Origin: Oryzisolibacter propanilivorax
Lineage (GTDB): Bacteria > Pseudomonadota > Gammaproteobacteria > Burkholderiales > Burkholderiaceae_C
Assembly: GCF_900103645.1 (NCBI RefSeq)
Contig: NZ_FNHP01000013.1
Location: 1-64,000, forward strand
Direction of reading: 5' to 3'
Length of the DNA: 64,000 nucleotides
The notes below the pieces were generated by a model that was given only the letters and a program-made list of their open reading frames with translations, did not search any database and was not told the DNA's origin. How positions within the stretch are numbered: position 1 is the stretch's first letter; each line of letters opens with the position of its first letter. Positions 36,085 through 46,565 of this stretch are shown here, piece after piece. Both the position numbers and the translations under genes were made by a program.

Positions 36085-37035
36085 ATGCGCTACACGGCCC
36101 CTAACCTCCGCCACCAAATCGCCCGCCTGCTCGCGCTGGGCGCGGCGTGCGCGCAGGTGGCGTGCGCCTCTGGCCCCCAGCGCCCGGCGGCGATGGTGCC
36201 AGCGCCCACACCGGTGGCTGCAACGGCCGCTGCGCCCAGCCCGCAATTCGAGCGCATCAGCGTGCCTGGCCCGGCTGGCGTCACGCTCACCGCGTACTGG
36301 TTGCCTGCAGCGGGCGAGGGCGCGCACCCGGCGGTGCTGGCCTTGCACGGCTGCGGCGGGCTGTACGCCAAGGGGGGAGCGCTGTCGCAGCGCTTTCGCG
36401 AGGCGGCCGCGCGGCTGCACGCGCAGGGCTACGCCGTGCTGCTGCCCGACAGCTTCGGCTCGCGCGGGTTGCACCAGGTCTGCCAGACGCGCTATGCCGA
36501 GCGCAGCATGCATGTCGCCGAGCGTGCCCACGACGCACGCGCGGCGCTGGCCTGGCTGGCCGCGCAGCCGCAGGTGGACGCGCAGCGCCTCGGGCTGCTC
36601 GGCTGGTCCAACGGTGCGTCCACGGTGCTGGCCGTGCTCGAGCAGCGGCGCGTGCAGCCCGCGCCTGGCGAGCCGCCCATTGCCGGCGCGGCGGTGTTCT
36701 ACCCCGGCTGCGGCCCGCTCGAGCGGCGGCAGGCGACGCTGGAGCGGGTGCCGCTGCTCATGCAGCTGGGCGCGCTGGACGACTGGACACCGCCGCAGCC
36801 GTGCATCGCCCTGGCACAACGCCTGCAGGCGCAAGGGGCAGACGTGTCCCTGCACGTGTATGCGGGCAGCTACCACGGCTTTGATGGCGCGGGGCCGGTG
36901 CGCTTGCGCACCGACGTGCCGAATGGCCCGGCGGGCGGCGTGCACCAGGGCGGCAACCCCGAGGCGCGCGTGCAGTCACTGGCCGCGCTCGACATGTTCT
37001 GGAGCGGGGTGTTGCGCCCGCGCGAGCGGCCATGA
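36085..37035 (+). CDS. dienelactone hydrolase-family alpha/beta hydrolase, exported
   Basis: A 316-residue alpha/beta hydrolase. The N-terminus has a hydrophobic signal (LLALGAACAQVACASG), possibly a lipobox VACA. The nucleophile elbow is GWSNGAS (Ser), the acid is in LGALDDWTP (Asp), and the His is in YHGFDGAG. LHGCGGLYAKGGALSQRF is typical of the dienelactone hydrolase group. It sits inside the leucine degradation cluster and overlaps the DinB-like gene by four bases. Substrate unknown. Confidence 0.85.
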   Translation: MRYTAPNLRHQIARLLALGAACAQVACASGPQRPAAMVPAPTPVAATAAAPSPQFERISVPGPAGVTLTAYWLPAAGEGAHPAVLALHGCGGLYAKGGALSQRFREAAARLHAQGYAVLLPDSFGSRGLHQVCQTRYAERSMHVAERAHDARAALAWLAAQPQVDAQRLGLLGWSNGASTVLAVLEQRRVQPAPGEPPIAGAAVFYPGCGPLERRQATLERVPLLMQLGALDDWTPPQPCIALAQRLQAQGADVSLHVYAGSYHGFDGAGPVRLRTDVPNGPAGGVHQGGNPEARVQSLAALDMFWSGVLRPRERP

Positions 37036-37547
37036 CGCTGGACGCCCATGCCCACTTTCGCACCCTGGCGCGCTACAACGCGTGGGCCACGGCGCGGCTG
37101 CTCGATGCGGTGGCGGGCGTGCCCGAGCAGGACTATCGCCGCGACGTGGGCCTGTTCTTCCACAGTATCCACGGCACGCTGAACCACCTGCTGGTGGGCG
37201 AGCACGGCCTATGGTTTGTGCGTTTCGCCGAGGGTGCGTCGCCGCGTTTGGCGCTCGACACGGAGCTGGAGCCCGACCGTGCCCGCCTGGACGCGCGCCT
37301 GCGCGACGGCGCCGCCCGCTGGGAGCCGCTGATCGCGAGCATTCCGGCCGAGCGCTGGAGCGCCACGCTCGACTACATCACCACGCGCGGCGCGCCGGCG
37401 TCGCTGCCGTTTGCCGCCACGCTGGCGCACGTCTTCCACCACGGCACGCACCACCGCGGCCAGGTCAGCGCGGCGCTCACGGCGCTGGGCCGGCCCTGCC
37501 CAGAGCTGGATCTCGTGTACTACCTGCAAAACCCTGCCATGCCATGA
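37032..37547 (+). CDS. DinB-family four-helix protein
   Basis: A 171-residue protein of the DinB/YfiT-like fold. The metal-site histidines are at HGTLNHLLVGEHGLWF and HVFHHGTHHRGQV. Family members are metal-dependent thiol transferases or proteins of unknown role. It is wedged between the hydrolase and liuC by ATGA overlaps on both sides, so it is translated with the cluster; a direct role in leucine degradation is not known. Confidence 0.87.
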   Translation: MTLDAHAHFRTLARYNAWATARLLDAVAGVPEQDYRRDVGLFFHSIHGTLNHLLVGEHGLWFVRFAEGASPRLALDTELEPDRARLDARLRDGAARWEPLIASIPAERWSATLDYITTRGAPASLPFAATLAHVFHHGTHHRGQVSAALTALGRPCPELDLVYYLQNPAMP

Positions 37548-38326
37548 GCCAGAACCTGTCCATCACCCAAGCCGGCGCTGTTGCCCGCATCACGCTGACC
37601 CAGCCCGAGGTCCGCAACGCCTTCAGCGATGAGGTCATCGCCGAACTGACGGCCGCGTTCCAGGATGCGGGCGCACGCGGCGACGTGCGTGCCATCGTGC
37701 TGGCGGCCGAAGGCCCGGCCTTTTGTGCCGGTGCCAACCTGAACTGGATGCGCCGCATGGCCGACTACACCCGCGAGGAGAACATCGCCGACGCGGGCCA
37801 ACTGGCCGAGATGCTGCGCGTGATCTACGCGTGCCCGAAGCCGACCATCGCCCGCGTGCAGGGTGATGTGTACGCCGGCGGCATGGGGCTGGTGGCCGCG
37901 TGCGACATGGCCGTCGCCGTGGACACGGCGGGCTTCTGCTTGAGCGAGGTCAAGCTGGGGCTGATCCCCGCGACCATTAGCCCCTACGTCATCCGCGCCA
38001 TGGGCGTGCGTGCGGCGCAGCGCTACTTCCTGACGGCCGAGCGCTTCGATGCGGCCGAGGCGCTGCGCATCGGTTTCGTGCACCAGGTGGTGGCAGCGGA
38101 GCAGCTGGATGCGGCGGTGGAGGCCTGGCTGAAGGCGCTGACCGGCGCCGGCCCGAACGCCGTGCGGGCAGCCAAGCGGCTGGTGCAGGACGTGGCCGGG
38201 CGCGCGATCGACGCGTCGCTGATCGCCGCCACGGTGGAGGGCATCGCCGACATCCGCGCCAGCGACGAGGGCCGCGAGGGCGTGCAGTCGTTTTTGCAAA
38301 AGCGCAAGCCGGGGTGGTTGGCGTGA
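37544..38326 (+). CDS. liuC: methylglutaconyl-CoA hydratase
   Basis: A 260-residue enoyl-CoA hydratase/isomerase-family enzyme. The oxyanion-hole segments AEGPAFCAGANLNWM and DVYAGGMGLVAACDMAVA are present, with SEVKLGLIPATISPYV, a signature of methylglutaconyl-CoA hydratases. It would hydrate 3-methylglutaconyl-CoA to HMG-CoA, between LiuB/D and LiuE. Start overlaps the DinB-like stop. Confidence 0.92.
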   Translation: MSQNLSITQAGAVARITLTQPEVRNAFSDEVIAELTAAFQDAGARGDVRAIVLAAEGPAFCAGANLNWMRRMADYTREENIADAGQLAEMLRVIYACPKPTIARVQGDVYAGGMGLVAACDMAVAVDTAGFCLSEVKLGLIPATISPYVIRAMGVRAAQRYFLTAERFDAAEALRIGFVHQVVAAEQLDAAVEAWLKALTGAGPNAVRAAKRLVQDVAGRAIDASLIAATVEGIADIRASDEGREGVQSFLQKRKPGWLA

Positions 38327-38351
38327 TGAACCTCGTGGGCGCCGCTGTCTT

Positions 38352-38463
38352 TCCCCCTCTCCCGCCTGCGGGGGAGGGTCGGGGTGAGGGCGTTTGGTTC
38401 TCGAGCACTGTGCGCCAGGCCCCGCCCTCTCACCCCCACCCTCTCCCCCACGGGGGAGACGGA
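38352..38463. repeat. inverted pair of CCCTCTCCC-type palindromes
   Basis: Two elements face each other: 38352-38391 (CCCCTCTCCC...GGGGAGGGTCGGGGTGAGGG) and 38423-38463 (CCCTCTCACCCCCACCCTC...GGGGGAG). The paired inverted layout matches that seen inside uvrA and resembles a bacterial interspersed mosaic element. It lies between liuC and the DUF4126 gene and may form a strong structure in the liu transcript. Confidence 0.78.
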
Positions 38464-38490
38464 GCCGGTCGCCGCCGCTGAGGAGCGCCC

Positions 38491-39210
38491 ATGGACCAGC
38501 TCTGGCTCACCTTCGTGCAGTGGCTCCACAGTGTGGGCCTGCACATCGACGCCGGCACCGCGCGCAGCGTGGCCGAGGGCGCGTCGCGTGCCACGCAGCA
38601 GCTGGACATGACCGGCCTGCTGGCGCTGGCAGCGGCGCTGGGCTGGGCCAGCGGCTTTCGGCTGTATGCGGTGGTGTTTCTGGTAGGAGTGATGGGCGCG
38701 GCCGGCTGGCTGGCGCTGCCGGCCGGGCTGTCAGTTCTGATGCACCCGGCGGTGCTGGCAGCCAGCGGCGGCATGCTGCTGGTCGAATTCTTCGCCGACA
38801 AGATCCCGTGGCTGGACAGCGCCTGGGACGCGCTGCACGCCTTCATCCGCGTACCCGCTGGCGCGCTGCTGGCCGCGGGCGTGTTCGGCGCCGACAGCGC
38901 CACCATGGCGGTGGTCGCCGGTCTGCTGGGCGGCTCGCTGTCGGCCACGGCGCTGGCCACCAAGATGACCACGCGCGCGGCGGTCAACACCTCGCCCGAG
39001 CCGTTTTCCAACTGGGGGCTGTCGTTCTTCGAGGACGGCCTGGTCGTCGCCGTGGTCTGGCTGGCGACGCAGCACCCGGTGCTGTTCGGCGTCGCGCTGC
39101 TGGTGATGCTGGTGGTGTCGGTGCTGCTGCTGGTCGTGCTTTTCAAGTTCCTGCGCGCCGTGCTGCGGCGCGTGTCATCCCTGTTGTCCGGTTCTGCCAA
39201 GGTGGCCTGA
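38491..39210 (+). CDS. DUF4126-type membrane protein
   Basis: A 239-residue protein with about six hydrophobic segments: LLALAAALGWASGFRLYAVV, FLVGVMGAAGWLALPAG, VLAASGGMLLVEFFADKIPWLD, AGALLAAGVFG, MAVVAGLLGGSLSATAL and VALLVMLVVSVLLLVVLFKF. The motif VEFFADKIPWLDSAWD and the glycine-rich helix GLLGGSLSA are typical of the DUF4126 family. Function unknown. It lies between liuC and liuD, in the same direction. Confidence 0.86.
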   Translation: MDQLWLTFVQWLHSVGLHIDAGTARSVAEGASRATQQLDMTGLLALAAALGWASGFRLYAVVFLVGVMGAAGWLALPAGLSVLMHPAVLAASGGMLLVEFFADKIPWLDSAWDALHAFIRVPAGALLAAGVFGADSATMAVVAGLLGGSLSATALATKMTTRAAVNTSPEPFSNWGLSFFEDGLVVAVVWLATQHPVLFGVALLVMLVVSVLLLVVLFKFLRAVLRRVSSLLSGSAKVA

Positions 39211-41256
<2,046 letters not shown>

Positions 41257-41311
41257 GCCGGGTTCTGCTCGTGCCTCTTCTGGGGTACGGGCAAGAAGCC
41301 GCCAGTTTCAG

Positions 41312-41361
41312 ATTTTTTGATAGCAACCCGCCATTGAAAATCAACGGCCAGGGCCATTTTT
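41312..41361 (+). repeat. dispersed AGCT...GGGCT palindromic repeat, copy H
   Basis: Reads TTTTTTGATAGCAACCCGCC, then AACGGCCAGGGCCATTTTTC. A diverged copy in the 150-base gap between liuD and the GhrA-like gene; with its T run it may end the liuD transcript or reduce read-through. Confidence 0.55.
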
Positions 41362-41406
41362 CATCCTGAATGCACTCGGCCGGCGCAGCTGGCTATCCTC
41401 ACGCCC

Positions 41407-42351
41407 ATGAAGATCGCCTTTTGCTGTTCCGATACCGCCCCCGGCCCATGGCTGGCGGGGCTGACCGCCGCGCTGCCGCAGGCGCGCATCGAGGTGTGGC
41501 CGGACGACGGCACACCGCCCGCCGGCCACGACGGCGAGCCGGCCGACTATGCCGTGGTCTGGAAGCCGCCGCAGCGCTTCCTGAACGCGCAGCCGCGCCT
41601 GAAGGCGCTGTTCAACGCCGGCGCCGGCGTCGATGCGCTGCTGCCGCTCACGCTGCCGCCCGGCCTGCCCATCATCCGACTGGAAGACGCCGGCATGGCC
41701 GCGCAGATGAGCGAATACGTGCTGCACACCCTGCTGCGCCACTTCCGCGAGTTCGACGCTTTCGAGGCCAGCGCGCGCGCCGGCGTCTGGGCCGACCGGG
41801 TGCCGCGCCTGCACCAAGACTGCCCGGTAGGCGTGATGGGCCTGGGCGTGCTGGGCGCGCACGTGGCGCGCGAGGTGGCGCGCTTCGGCTTTCCCGTGCA
41901 CGGCTGGAGCCGCTCGCCGCGCAGCATCGAGGGCGTGCGGACGTACAGCGGCGCGCAGGGCCTGCAGGAGTTCCTGGGCGCTACCCGGGTGCTGGTCAAC
42001 CTGCTGCCCCTCACGCCCGAGACCGAGAACCTCTTGAACCGGGGCACCCTGGGCCGCCTGCAGCCGGGTGGCTACCTGATCAACGTGGCGCGCGGCGGGC
42101 ATGTGGTGGACGACGACCTGCTGGCGCTGCTGGACAGCGGTCATCTCGCCGGCGCGACGCTGGACGTGTTCCGCACCGAGCCGCTGCCGCCCGAGCACCC
42201 GTTCTGGCGCCACCCGCGCATCCACGTCACGCCGCACATCTCGGCGCTGACGCTCGAAGACGTGAGCATCACCCAGATCGCCGACAAGCTGGCGCGCTTC
42301 GTGCGCGGCGAGCCGGTCAGCGGCGTGGTCGATCCGGCGCGCGGCTACTGA
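41407..42351 (+). CDS. ghrA: glyoxylate/hydroxypyruvate reductase A-like
   Basis: A 314-residue D-2-hydroxyacid dehydrogenase. NAGAGVDALL, the dinucleotide-binding GVMGLGVLGAHVAREVARFGF, INVARGGHVVDDDLL with the catalytic Arg nearby, and TPHISA with the catalytic His match GhrA. It would reduce glyoxylate or hydroxypyruvate with NADPH. It interrupts the liu cluster between liuD and liuE; the link to glyoxylate-shunt control by AceK is thematic only. Confidence 0.88.
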   Translation: MKIAFCCSDTAPGPWLAGLTAALPQARIEVWPDDGTPPAGHDGEPADYAVVWKPPQRFLNAQPRLKALFNAGAGVDALLPLTLPPGLPIIRLEDAGMAAQMSEYVLHTLLRHFREFDAFEASARAGVWADRVPRLHQDCPVGVMGLGVLGAHVAREVARFGFPVHGWSRSPRSIEGVRTYSGAQGLQEFLGATRVLVNLLPLTPETENLLNRGTLGRLQPGGYLINVARGGHVVDDDLLALLDSGHLAGATLDVFRTEPLPPEHPFWRHPRIHVTPHISALTLEDVSITQIADKLARFVRGEPVSGVVDPARGY

Positions 42352-42392
42352 CACGTTCCTTCCCCCAACTGCCTTTTGCCGGAGCCCCGTAC

Positions 42393-43301
42393 ATGCCGTA
42401 CCCCACCCGCGTGAACCTCATCGATGTCGGCCCGCGCGACGGGCTGCAAAACGAGAAGCAGCCCGTGCCGGCACAGGTCAAGATCGAGCTGGTGCAGCGC
42501 CTGCAGGCCGCGGGCCTGCGCGAGATCGAGGTGACCAGCTACGTCAGCCCGAAGTGGGTGCCGCAGATGGCCGACAACCACGCGGTCATGCAGGGCATCG
42601 CGCGCCAGCCCGGCGTGCGCTACTCGGTGCTGACGCCCAACCTGAAGGGCTGGGAGGCGGCCGTGCAGGATGCGCCCGACGAGATCGTGGTCTTCGGCGC
42701 CGCCAGCGAGGCGTTCAGCCAGAAGAACATCAACTGCTCGATCGCCGAGAGCATCGAGCGCTTCGCGCCGGTGGTCGAGGCGGCGCTGGCTGCTGGCGTG
42801 GCGGTGCGCGGCGCGATGAGCTGCACGGTGGGCTGCCCCTACGAGGGCGAGATCGCGCCGGAGCGGGTGGCGTACCTGGCCGGGCTGATGCGCGGCATCG
42901 GCGTGCAGCGCGTGGACGTGGCCGACACCATCGGCGTCGGCACGCCGCTCAAGGTGCAGCGCGCCATCGAGGCGACCCTGCGGCACTACGCGCTGGAAGA
43001 TGTCTCCGGCCACTTCCACGACACCTACGGCCAGGCGCTGTCCAACACCCTGGCGGCGCTGCAGCTGGGCGTGGCCAACTTCCAGTCGTCCGTCGCCGGC
43101 TTAGGGGGCTGCCCGTACGCCAAGGGCGCGACCGGCAACGTGGCCACCGAGGACGTGGTCTATCTGCTGCACGGCATGGGCATCGACACCGGCATCGACC
43201 TGGACGCGCTGGTCGATGCTGGCGTCTTCATCAGCGACTTCCTGGGCCGCAAGACCCAGTCGCGTGTCGCCACCGCGCTTTTGAACCGACACGCCGGCTG
43301 A
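42393..43301 (+). CDS. liuE: hydroxymethylglutaryl-CoA lyase
   Basis: A 302-residue TIM-barrel enzyme that cleaves HMG-CoA to acetyl-CoA and acetoacetate, the last step of the leucine pathway. DVGPRDGLQNE opens the barrel with the metal-binding Asp and catalytic Arg; SCTVGCPYEG, HFHDTYGQAL (metal His pair) and GLGGCPYAKGATGN with the catalytic Cys follow. GGAG lies before the ATG. Confidence 0.94.
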   Translation: MPYPTRVNLIDVGPRDGLQNEKQPVPAQVKIELVQRLQAAGLREIEVTSYVSPKWVPQMADNHAVMQGIARQPGVRYSVLTPNLKGWEAAVQDAPDEIVVFGAASEAFSQKNINCSIAESIERFAPVVEAALAAGVAVRGAMSCTVGCPYEGEIAPERVAYLAGLMRGIGVQRVDVADTIGVGTPLKVQRAIEATLRHYALEDVSGHFHDTYGQALSNTLAALQLGVANFQSSVAGLGGCPYAKGATGNVATEDVVYLLHGMGIDTGIDLDALVDAGVFISDFLGRKTQSRVATALLNRHAG

Positions 43302-43332
43302 GCGCGGGCAAGCACCAACCAGAGGTCGCCCC

Positions 43333-43878
43333 ATGGATGAGATCGTGCGCCAGGCCATGGCCAAGTGGCCGAACGTGCCGCACTGCGTCGGCTGGCTGGG
43401 GCTGGATGCGCGCGGGCGCTGGTTCCTGCGCGACGACGCGGCGCAGGCACGCGGCCCGTTCCCGCAATCCAGGGGTGACGAGATCCGCCACGAGGCGCTG
43501 CTGGCCTTCATCGCGCGCAACTACGCCGTTGACGCGCGGGGGCAGTGGTTCTTCCAGAACGGCCCGCAGCGCGTGTTCGTCGAGCTGGAGGTCGCGCCCT
43601 TCGTCTGGCGCGTGCAGGGCGACGGCAGCGTCCAGACCAGCGCCGTCCAGCAGGCGGGCGCGGTGCGCGAATGCCTGCTGGACGAGCACGGCCGGCTGCT
43701 GCTGGCGTGCGACCTGGGCCTGGGCCTGGTGCACAGCCTGGACATGGAGCGCGCCGCCGCGCAGGTCGAGGCCGGGCGCTGGACGCCGGTGGAGGTGCTC
43801 TCCCGCACGCTGGAGCAGCGCTTTGGCTACGTGCGCAGCCCGGCGCAGGGCGCGCGGCAGGCGGCGGCACAGCCCTGA
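43333..43878 (+). CDS. conserved hypothetical protein
   Basis: A 181-residue soluble protein with no membrane segment or signal. It begins MDEIVRQAMAKWPNVPHCVGWLGLDARGRWFLRD and repeats a related pattern later (NYAVDARGQWFFQNGPQRVF), suggesting an internal duplication of a small beta unit. I recall similar burkholderial proteins annotated only as a domain of unknown function. AGAGG lies before the start. It follows liuE by 31 bases and may be read with it. Confidence 0.8.
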   Translation: MDEIVRQAMAKWPNVPHCVGWLGLDARGRWFLRDDAAQARGPFPQSRGDEIRHEALLAFIARNYAVDARGQWFFQNGPQRVFVELEVAPFVWRVQGDGSVQTSAVQQAGAVRECLLDEHGRLLLACDLGLGLVHSLDMERAAAQVEAGRWTPVEVLSRTLEQRFGYVRSPAQGARQAAAQP

Positions 43879-43887
43879 AGGTGCGAA

Positions 43888-43906
43888 GGCGCGCGCTGCG
43901 CGCGCC
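43888..43906. terminator. hairpin between convergent genes
   Basis: GGCGCGCG and CGCGCGCC pair perfectly around CTG in the 30-base space between the hypothetical gene and the diguanylate cyclase gene, which converge here. There is no T run; probable bidirectional stop structure. Confidence 0.5.
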
Positions 43907-43908
43907 TG

Positions 43909-45729
43909 TCAGTCCAACGCTCCAGGCCAGCCTCCCCTGCGGCCCGCCAAGCCGGGCCGGCCCGTCATGCCGTGCATGCAGTCCCCGGAGCCCGTGCCGT
44001 GCGGGTCGTCTTGCGCGGCAGGATGAAAGGCGTGGCCGCTCCGGGTGTGCTTGGCGTGGTACATGGCCTGGTCGGCCTGCCGCAACAGGGTCTCTAGGCG
44101 GTGATCCCCGTCCAGCCCGCAGGCGATACCGATGCTGGCGCCCACCTGCAGGCCCTGGCCCTGGAACCAGACCGGCTCGCACAGGGCCTGGTGCAGGCGC
44201 TGCGCCAGATGTTCCAGGGCTGCGTGGTCCGGCGCGTGCGCGAGCAACAGCACGAACTCGTCCCCACCGATCCGCGCCACGACATCGCCGCCGCGCGCGT
44301 CATCGCGCAGGCGTGCGGCCACCGCGCGCAGCACGGCGTCGCCGGCGTCGTGGCCGTGGGTGTCGTTGATGGGCTTGAACCCGTCCAGATCGATCAGCAG
44401 CAGGGCCGCTCGCGCACCGGGCACCAGCAGCGGCGCCGCGCCGTGCGCCAGCCCGGTGCGGTTGGCCAGCCCGGTCAGCGGATCGGTGGCAGCCGCCTCG
44501 GCCAGCAGGTCGGCGCGCAGGCGCAGCGCGATCTGGCTGGTCTGCAGGTGGCTGATGCGGGTGCTCAGGGCAACGGCGAAGATCACCATTTCCAGGGCAA
44601 TCGCCAGCTGCAGGCCGTTGGCCAGGATGAAAGGCGCCTGCAGCACCTTCCAGTTGACCAGCACCGTGCCCAACGCCGCCAGCAGCAGCCCGCCCTGGCC
44701 GGTCAGGTACCAGGCCGCTTCGCGCGCGCCCTGGCGCAGCAGCACCAGCGCCGCTGCCAGCGCCGTCAGCATACCGGCACTGGCGATGAATTCGTTGAGC
44801 GACTGCGCCGCCACCAGCTGGCCCGCCAGGCCCAGCAGCGCCGCACCCAGGGCCACCACACCCCAGAACTGCAGCAGCAGGTCCAGGCGGTGCAGCCGGC
44901 GGGTGTTCAGAAAGCTGCGCGTGAACAGGGCGCCGGACAGCAGCCACAGGCCCGGCAGCACCACGTTGGCGCGTTCCTGCCACCAGGGCCAATCGCCCCA
45001 CAGGTAGTGCGCCGCATGGCCGTTGAAGCTGCCCAGCGTCAGCAGCGCACAGGCGCACTGCCCCACGTAGAAGCCATAGCTGGCATCACGCAAGCTGAGC
45101 GCCAGCGCCAGGTTGTAGGCCAGCAGCGCCAGCAGGATGCCGTAGCAGATGCCGTCGAACAGCCGCTTGTGCTGGCGCCACTGCAGGTAGTGCGCGGTGT
45201 CCCACAGGGACAGCCCCAGCGCCGGCGTGGCGCCGCCCAGCAGGCGCACATACACCGTGTAGCTGCCTGCCTGGCCGGGCTGCAGGCGCATCAGGTAGCG
45301 CTCGCTGCCCAGCGGCCGGCTGGTATAGGGCAGGCTCAGCCCGGTATGCACGGGCGGGGCCAGAACCCGGCCGGTGGCGTCGAACGGGCCGTGGAACTGC
45401 ACCTCCTGCAGGGCCGTGCTCTGCGTGGCCAGCACCCAGTCGCCGGCTGCGGCAGCCTGTTGGAACTGCAGCCTGAACCATTGCGGCCGCAGCCTGGCGC
45501 TGCGCGGCAGTACCGCTGGCGCGGCGACGAAATGCGCAGCCTGCGCCGGTTCACTCACCTGCTGCAGCGTCAGGTCGCTACCATCGTGCTCCAGCCAGGC
45601 CAGGTGCGGTGTGCCGTTCAGGGACACCTCCCGGGTCTGTTCGGTCAGCACCAAGGGGGCCAGGGACGTGGCCAGCCCCGCTGGCGCCAGCGCCAGCCAG
45701 AGCAACACACCAAGGATGAGAGATTTCAT
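43909..45729 (-). CDS. diguanylate cyclase with 7TMR-DISM sensor
   Basis: A 606-residue membrane enzyme making cyclic di-GMP. Signal peptide (1-22), an extracytoplasmic 7TMR-DISMED2 domain (about 25-170), seven membrane helices (about 185-390, e.g. ICYGILLALLAYNLALAL), and a cytoplasmic GGDEF domain with an intact GGDEF at 488-492. The inhibitory RGGD site is at 479-482. The DISM domain in this group is thought to bind carbohydrate-like ligands. A second cyclase is encoded at 11.5 kb. Confidence 0.9.
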   Translation of the reverse strand: MKSLILGVLLWLALAPAGLATSLAPLVLTEQTREVSLNGTPHLAWLEHDGSDLTLQQVSEPAQAAHFVAAPAVLPRSARLRPQWFRLQFQQAAAAGDWVLATQSTALQEVQFHGPFDATGRVLAPPVHTGLSLPYTSRPLGSERYLMRLQPGQAGSYTVYVRLLGGATPALGLSLWDTAHYLQWRQHKRLFDGICYGILLALLAYNLALALSLRDASYGFYVGQCACALLTLGSFNGHAAHYLWGDWPWWQERANVVLPGLWLLSGALFTRSFLNTRRLHRLDLLLQFWGVVALGAALLGLAGQLVAAQSLNEFIASAGMLTALAAALVLLRQGAREAAWYLTGQGGLLLAALGTVLVNWKVLQAPFILANGLQLAIALEMVIFAVALSTRISHLQTSQIALRLRADLLAEAAATDPLTGLANRTGLAHGAAPLLVPGARAALLLIDLDGFKPINDTHGHDAGDAVLRAVAARLRDDARGGDVVARIGGDEFVLLLAHAPDHAALEHLAQRLHQALCEPVWFQGQGLQVGASIGIACGLDGDHRLETLLRQADQAMYHAKHTRSGHAFHPAAQDDPHGTGSGDCMHGMTGRPGLAGRRGGWPGALD

Positions 45730-45813
45730 GCAACGCGCGCAAGGACAGTGCGCCACTGTAATGCGTGCCGCCGGTTACGCCGCACGGCGCTCTGCCGGCG
45801 CAAGGGGCTGTCC

Positions 45814-46299
45814 ATGACCGGGCTGCCCGAGGGCGTGCAGCGCGTCGCCGCCGCGCTGGCCGCGGCCGGCCACCCGCACGCGCCGCGCCTGCTCGATGGC
45901 GCCGCGCGCACCGCGCAGCAGGCGGCCGACGCCCTGGGCGTGGCGGTGGGACAGATCGCCAAGAGCATCATCTTCCGGCGTGAAAGCGACGCTGCGGCGG
46001 TGCTGGTCATCGCCTCGGGCGACCGGCGCGTGGACGAGGCCAAGGTGGCGGCGCAGGTCGGCGCCATCGGCCGTGCGGACGCGGCCTTCGTCAAGCAGGC
46101 GACGGGTTTTTCCATCGGCGGCGTGGCGCCGCTGGCGCATGCGCGCGCGCCGGTGACGCTGATCGACGCCGAGCTTTTTCGTTTCGAGCTGGTGTGGGCG
46201 GCGGCTGGCCACCCGCACGGCGTGTTCGCATTGCGGCCGCAGGACCTGGTGCGCCTGACCGGCGCGCCGGTGGCGGACGTGGTGCTGGGTGAGTCTTGA
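45814..46299 (+). CDS. YbaK/EbsC-family aminoacyl-tRNA deacylase-like protein
   Basis: A 161-residue protein of the YbaK/ProX fold that hydrolyses mischarged tRNA (Cys-, Ala- or Pro-related). GVAVGQIAKSIIFR with the catalytic Lys, VKQATGFSIGGVAPLAH and VWAAAGHPHGVFALRPQDL are diagnostic. It is divergent from the cyclase gene and its stop codon overlaps the DUF1289 start by one base. Confidence 0.9.
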   Translation: MTGLPEGVQRVAAALAAAGHPHAPRLLDGAARTAQQAADALGVAVGQIAKSIIFRRESDAAAVLVIASGDRRVDEAKVAAQVGAIGRADAAFVKQATGFSIGGVAPLAHARAPVTLIDAELFRFELVWAAAGHPHGVFALRPQDLVRLTGAPVADVVLGES

Positions 46300-46565
46300 T
46301 GAATACTATTGATTTGATAGCTGAACGCCTGGATAAAACAAGGGCTGAAGGCCAATTTGACGCAAATTCCGCTGGTCCGGTGCCTTCGCCCTGCGTGTCG
46401 GTCTGCCGCATGACGCCCGACCGCAGCCACTGCGAAGGCTGCTTTCGCACCATCGACGAAATCCGCGCCTGGTCGCGCGCGGACGACGCCGAGCGCCGCG
46501 CCATCTGGGCGCGGCTGCTGGTACGCGCCGGCGTGCCCCTGCCCGAGGAGCTGAGCGCGCCATGA
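46299..46565 (+). CDS. DUF1289-family cysteine protein with repeat-encoded N-terminus
   Basis: An 88-residue protein. The core (residues 29-70) is a DUF1289 domain: PSPCVSVCRM...CEGCFRT with four cysteines that probably bind zinc or a cluster, and EIRAWSRADDAERRAIWARL. Family members normally start a few residues before the first Cys. Here 27 extra residues (MNTIDLIAERLDKTRAEGQ...) come from a copy of the dispersed repeat. A GTG at 46380, directly before PSPC, would give a 61-residue protein of usual length and is a real alternative. Stop overlaps the next gene by ATGA. Confidence 0.82.
   Translation: MNTIDLIAERLDKTRAEGQFDANSAGPVPSPCVSVCRMTPDRSHCEGCFRTIDEIRAWSRADDAERRAIWARLLVRAGVPLPEELSAP
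46309..46360 (+). repeat. dispersed repeat, copy I, at the DUF1289 N-terminus
   Basis: Reads TTGATTTGATAGCTGAACGC, then AACAAGGGCTGAAGGCCAATTT. It begins a few bases after the YbaK stop and is read in frame as residues ~4-21 of the DUF1289 protein. Confidence 0.7.
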
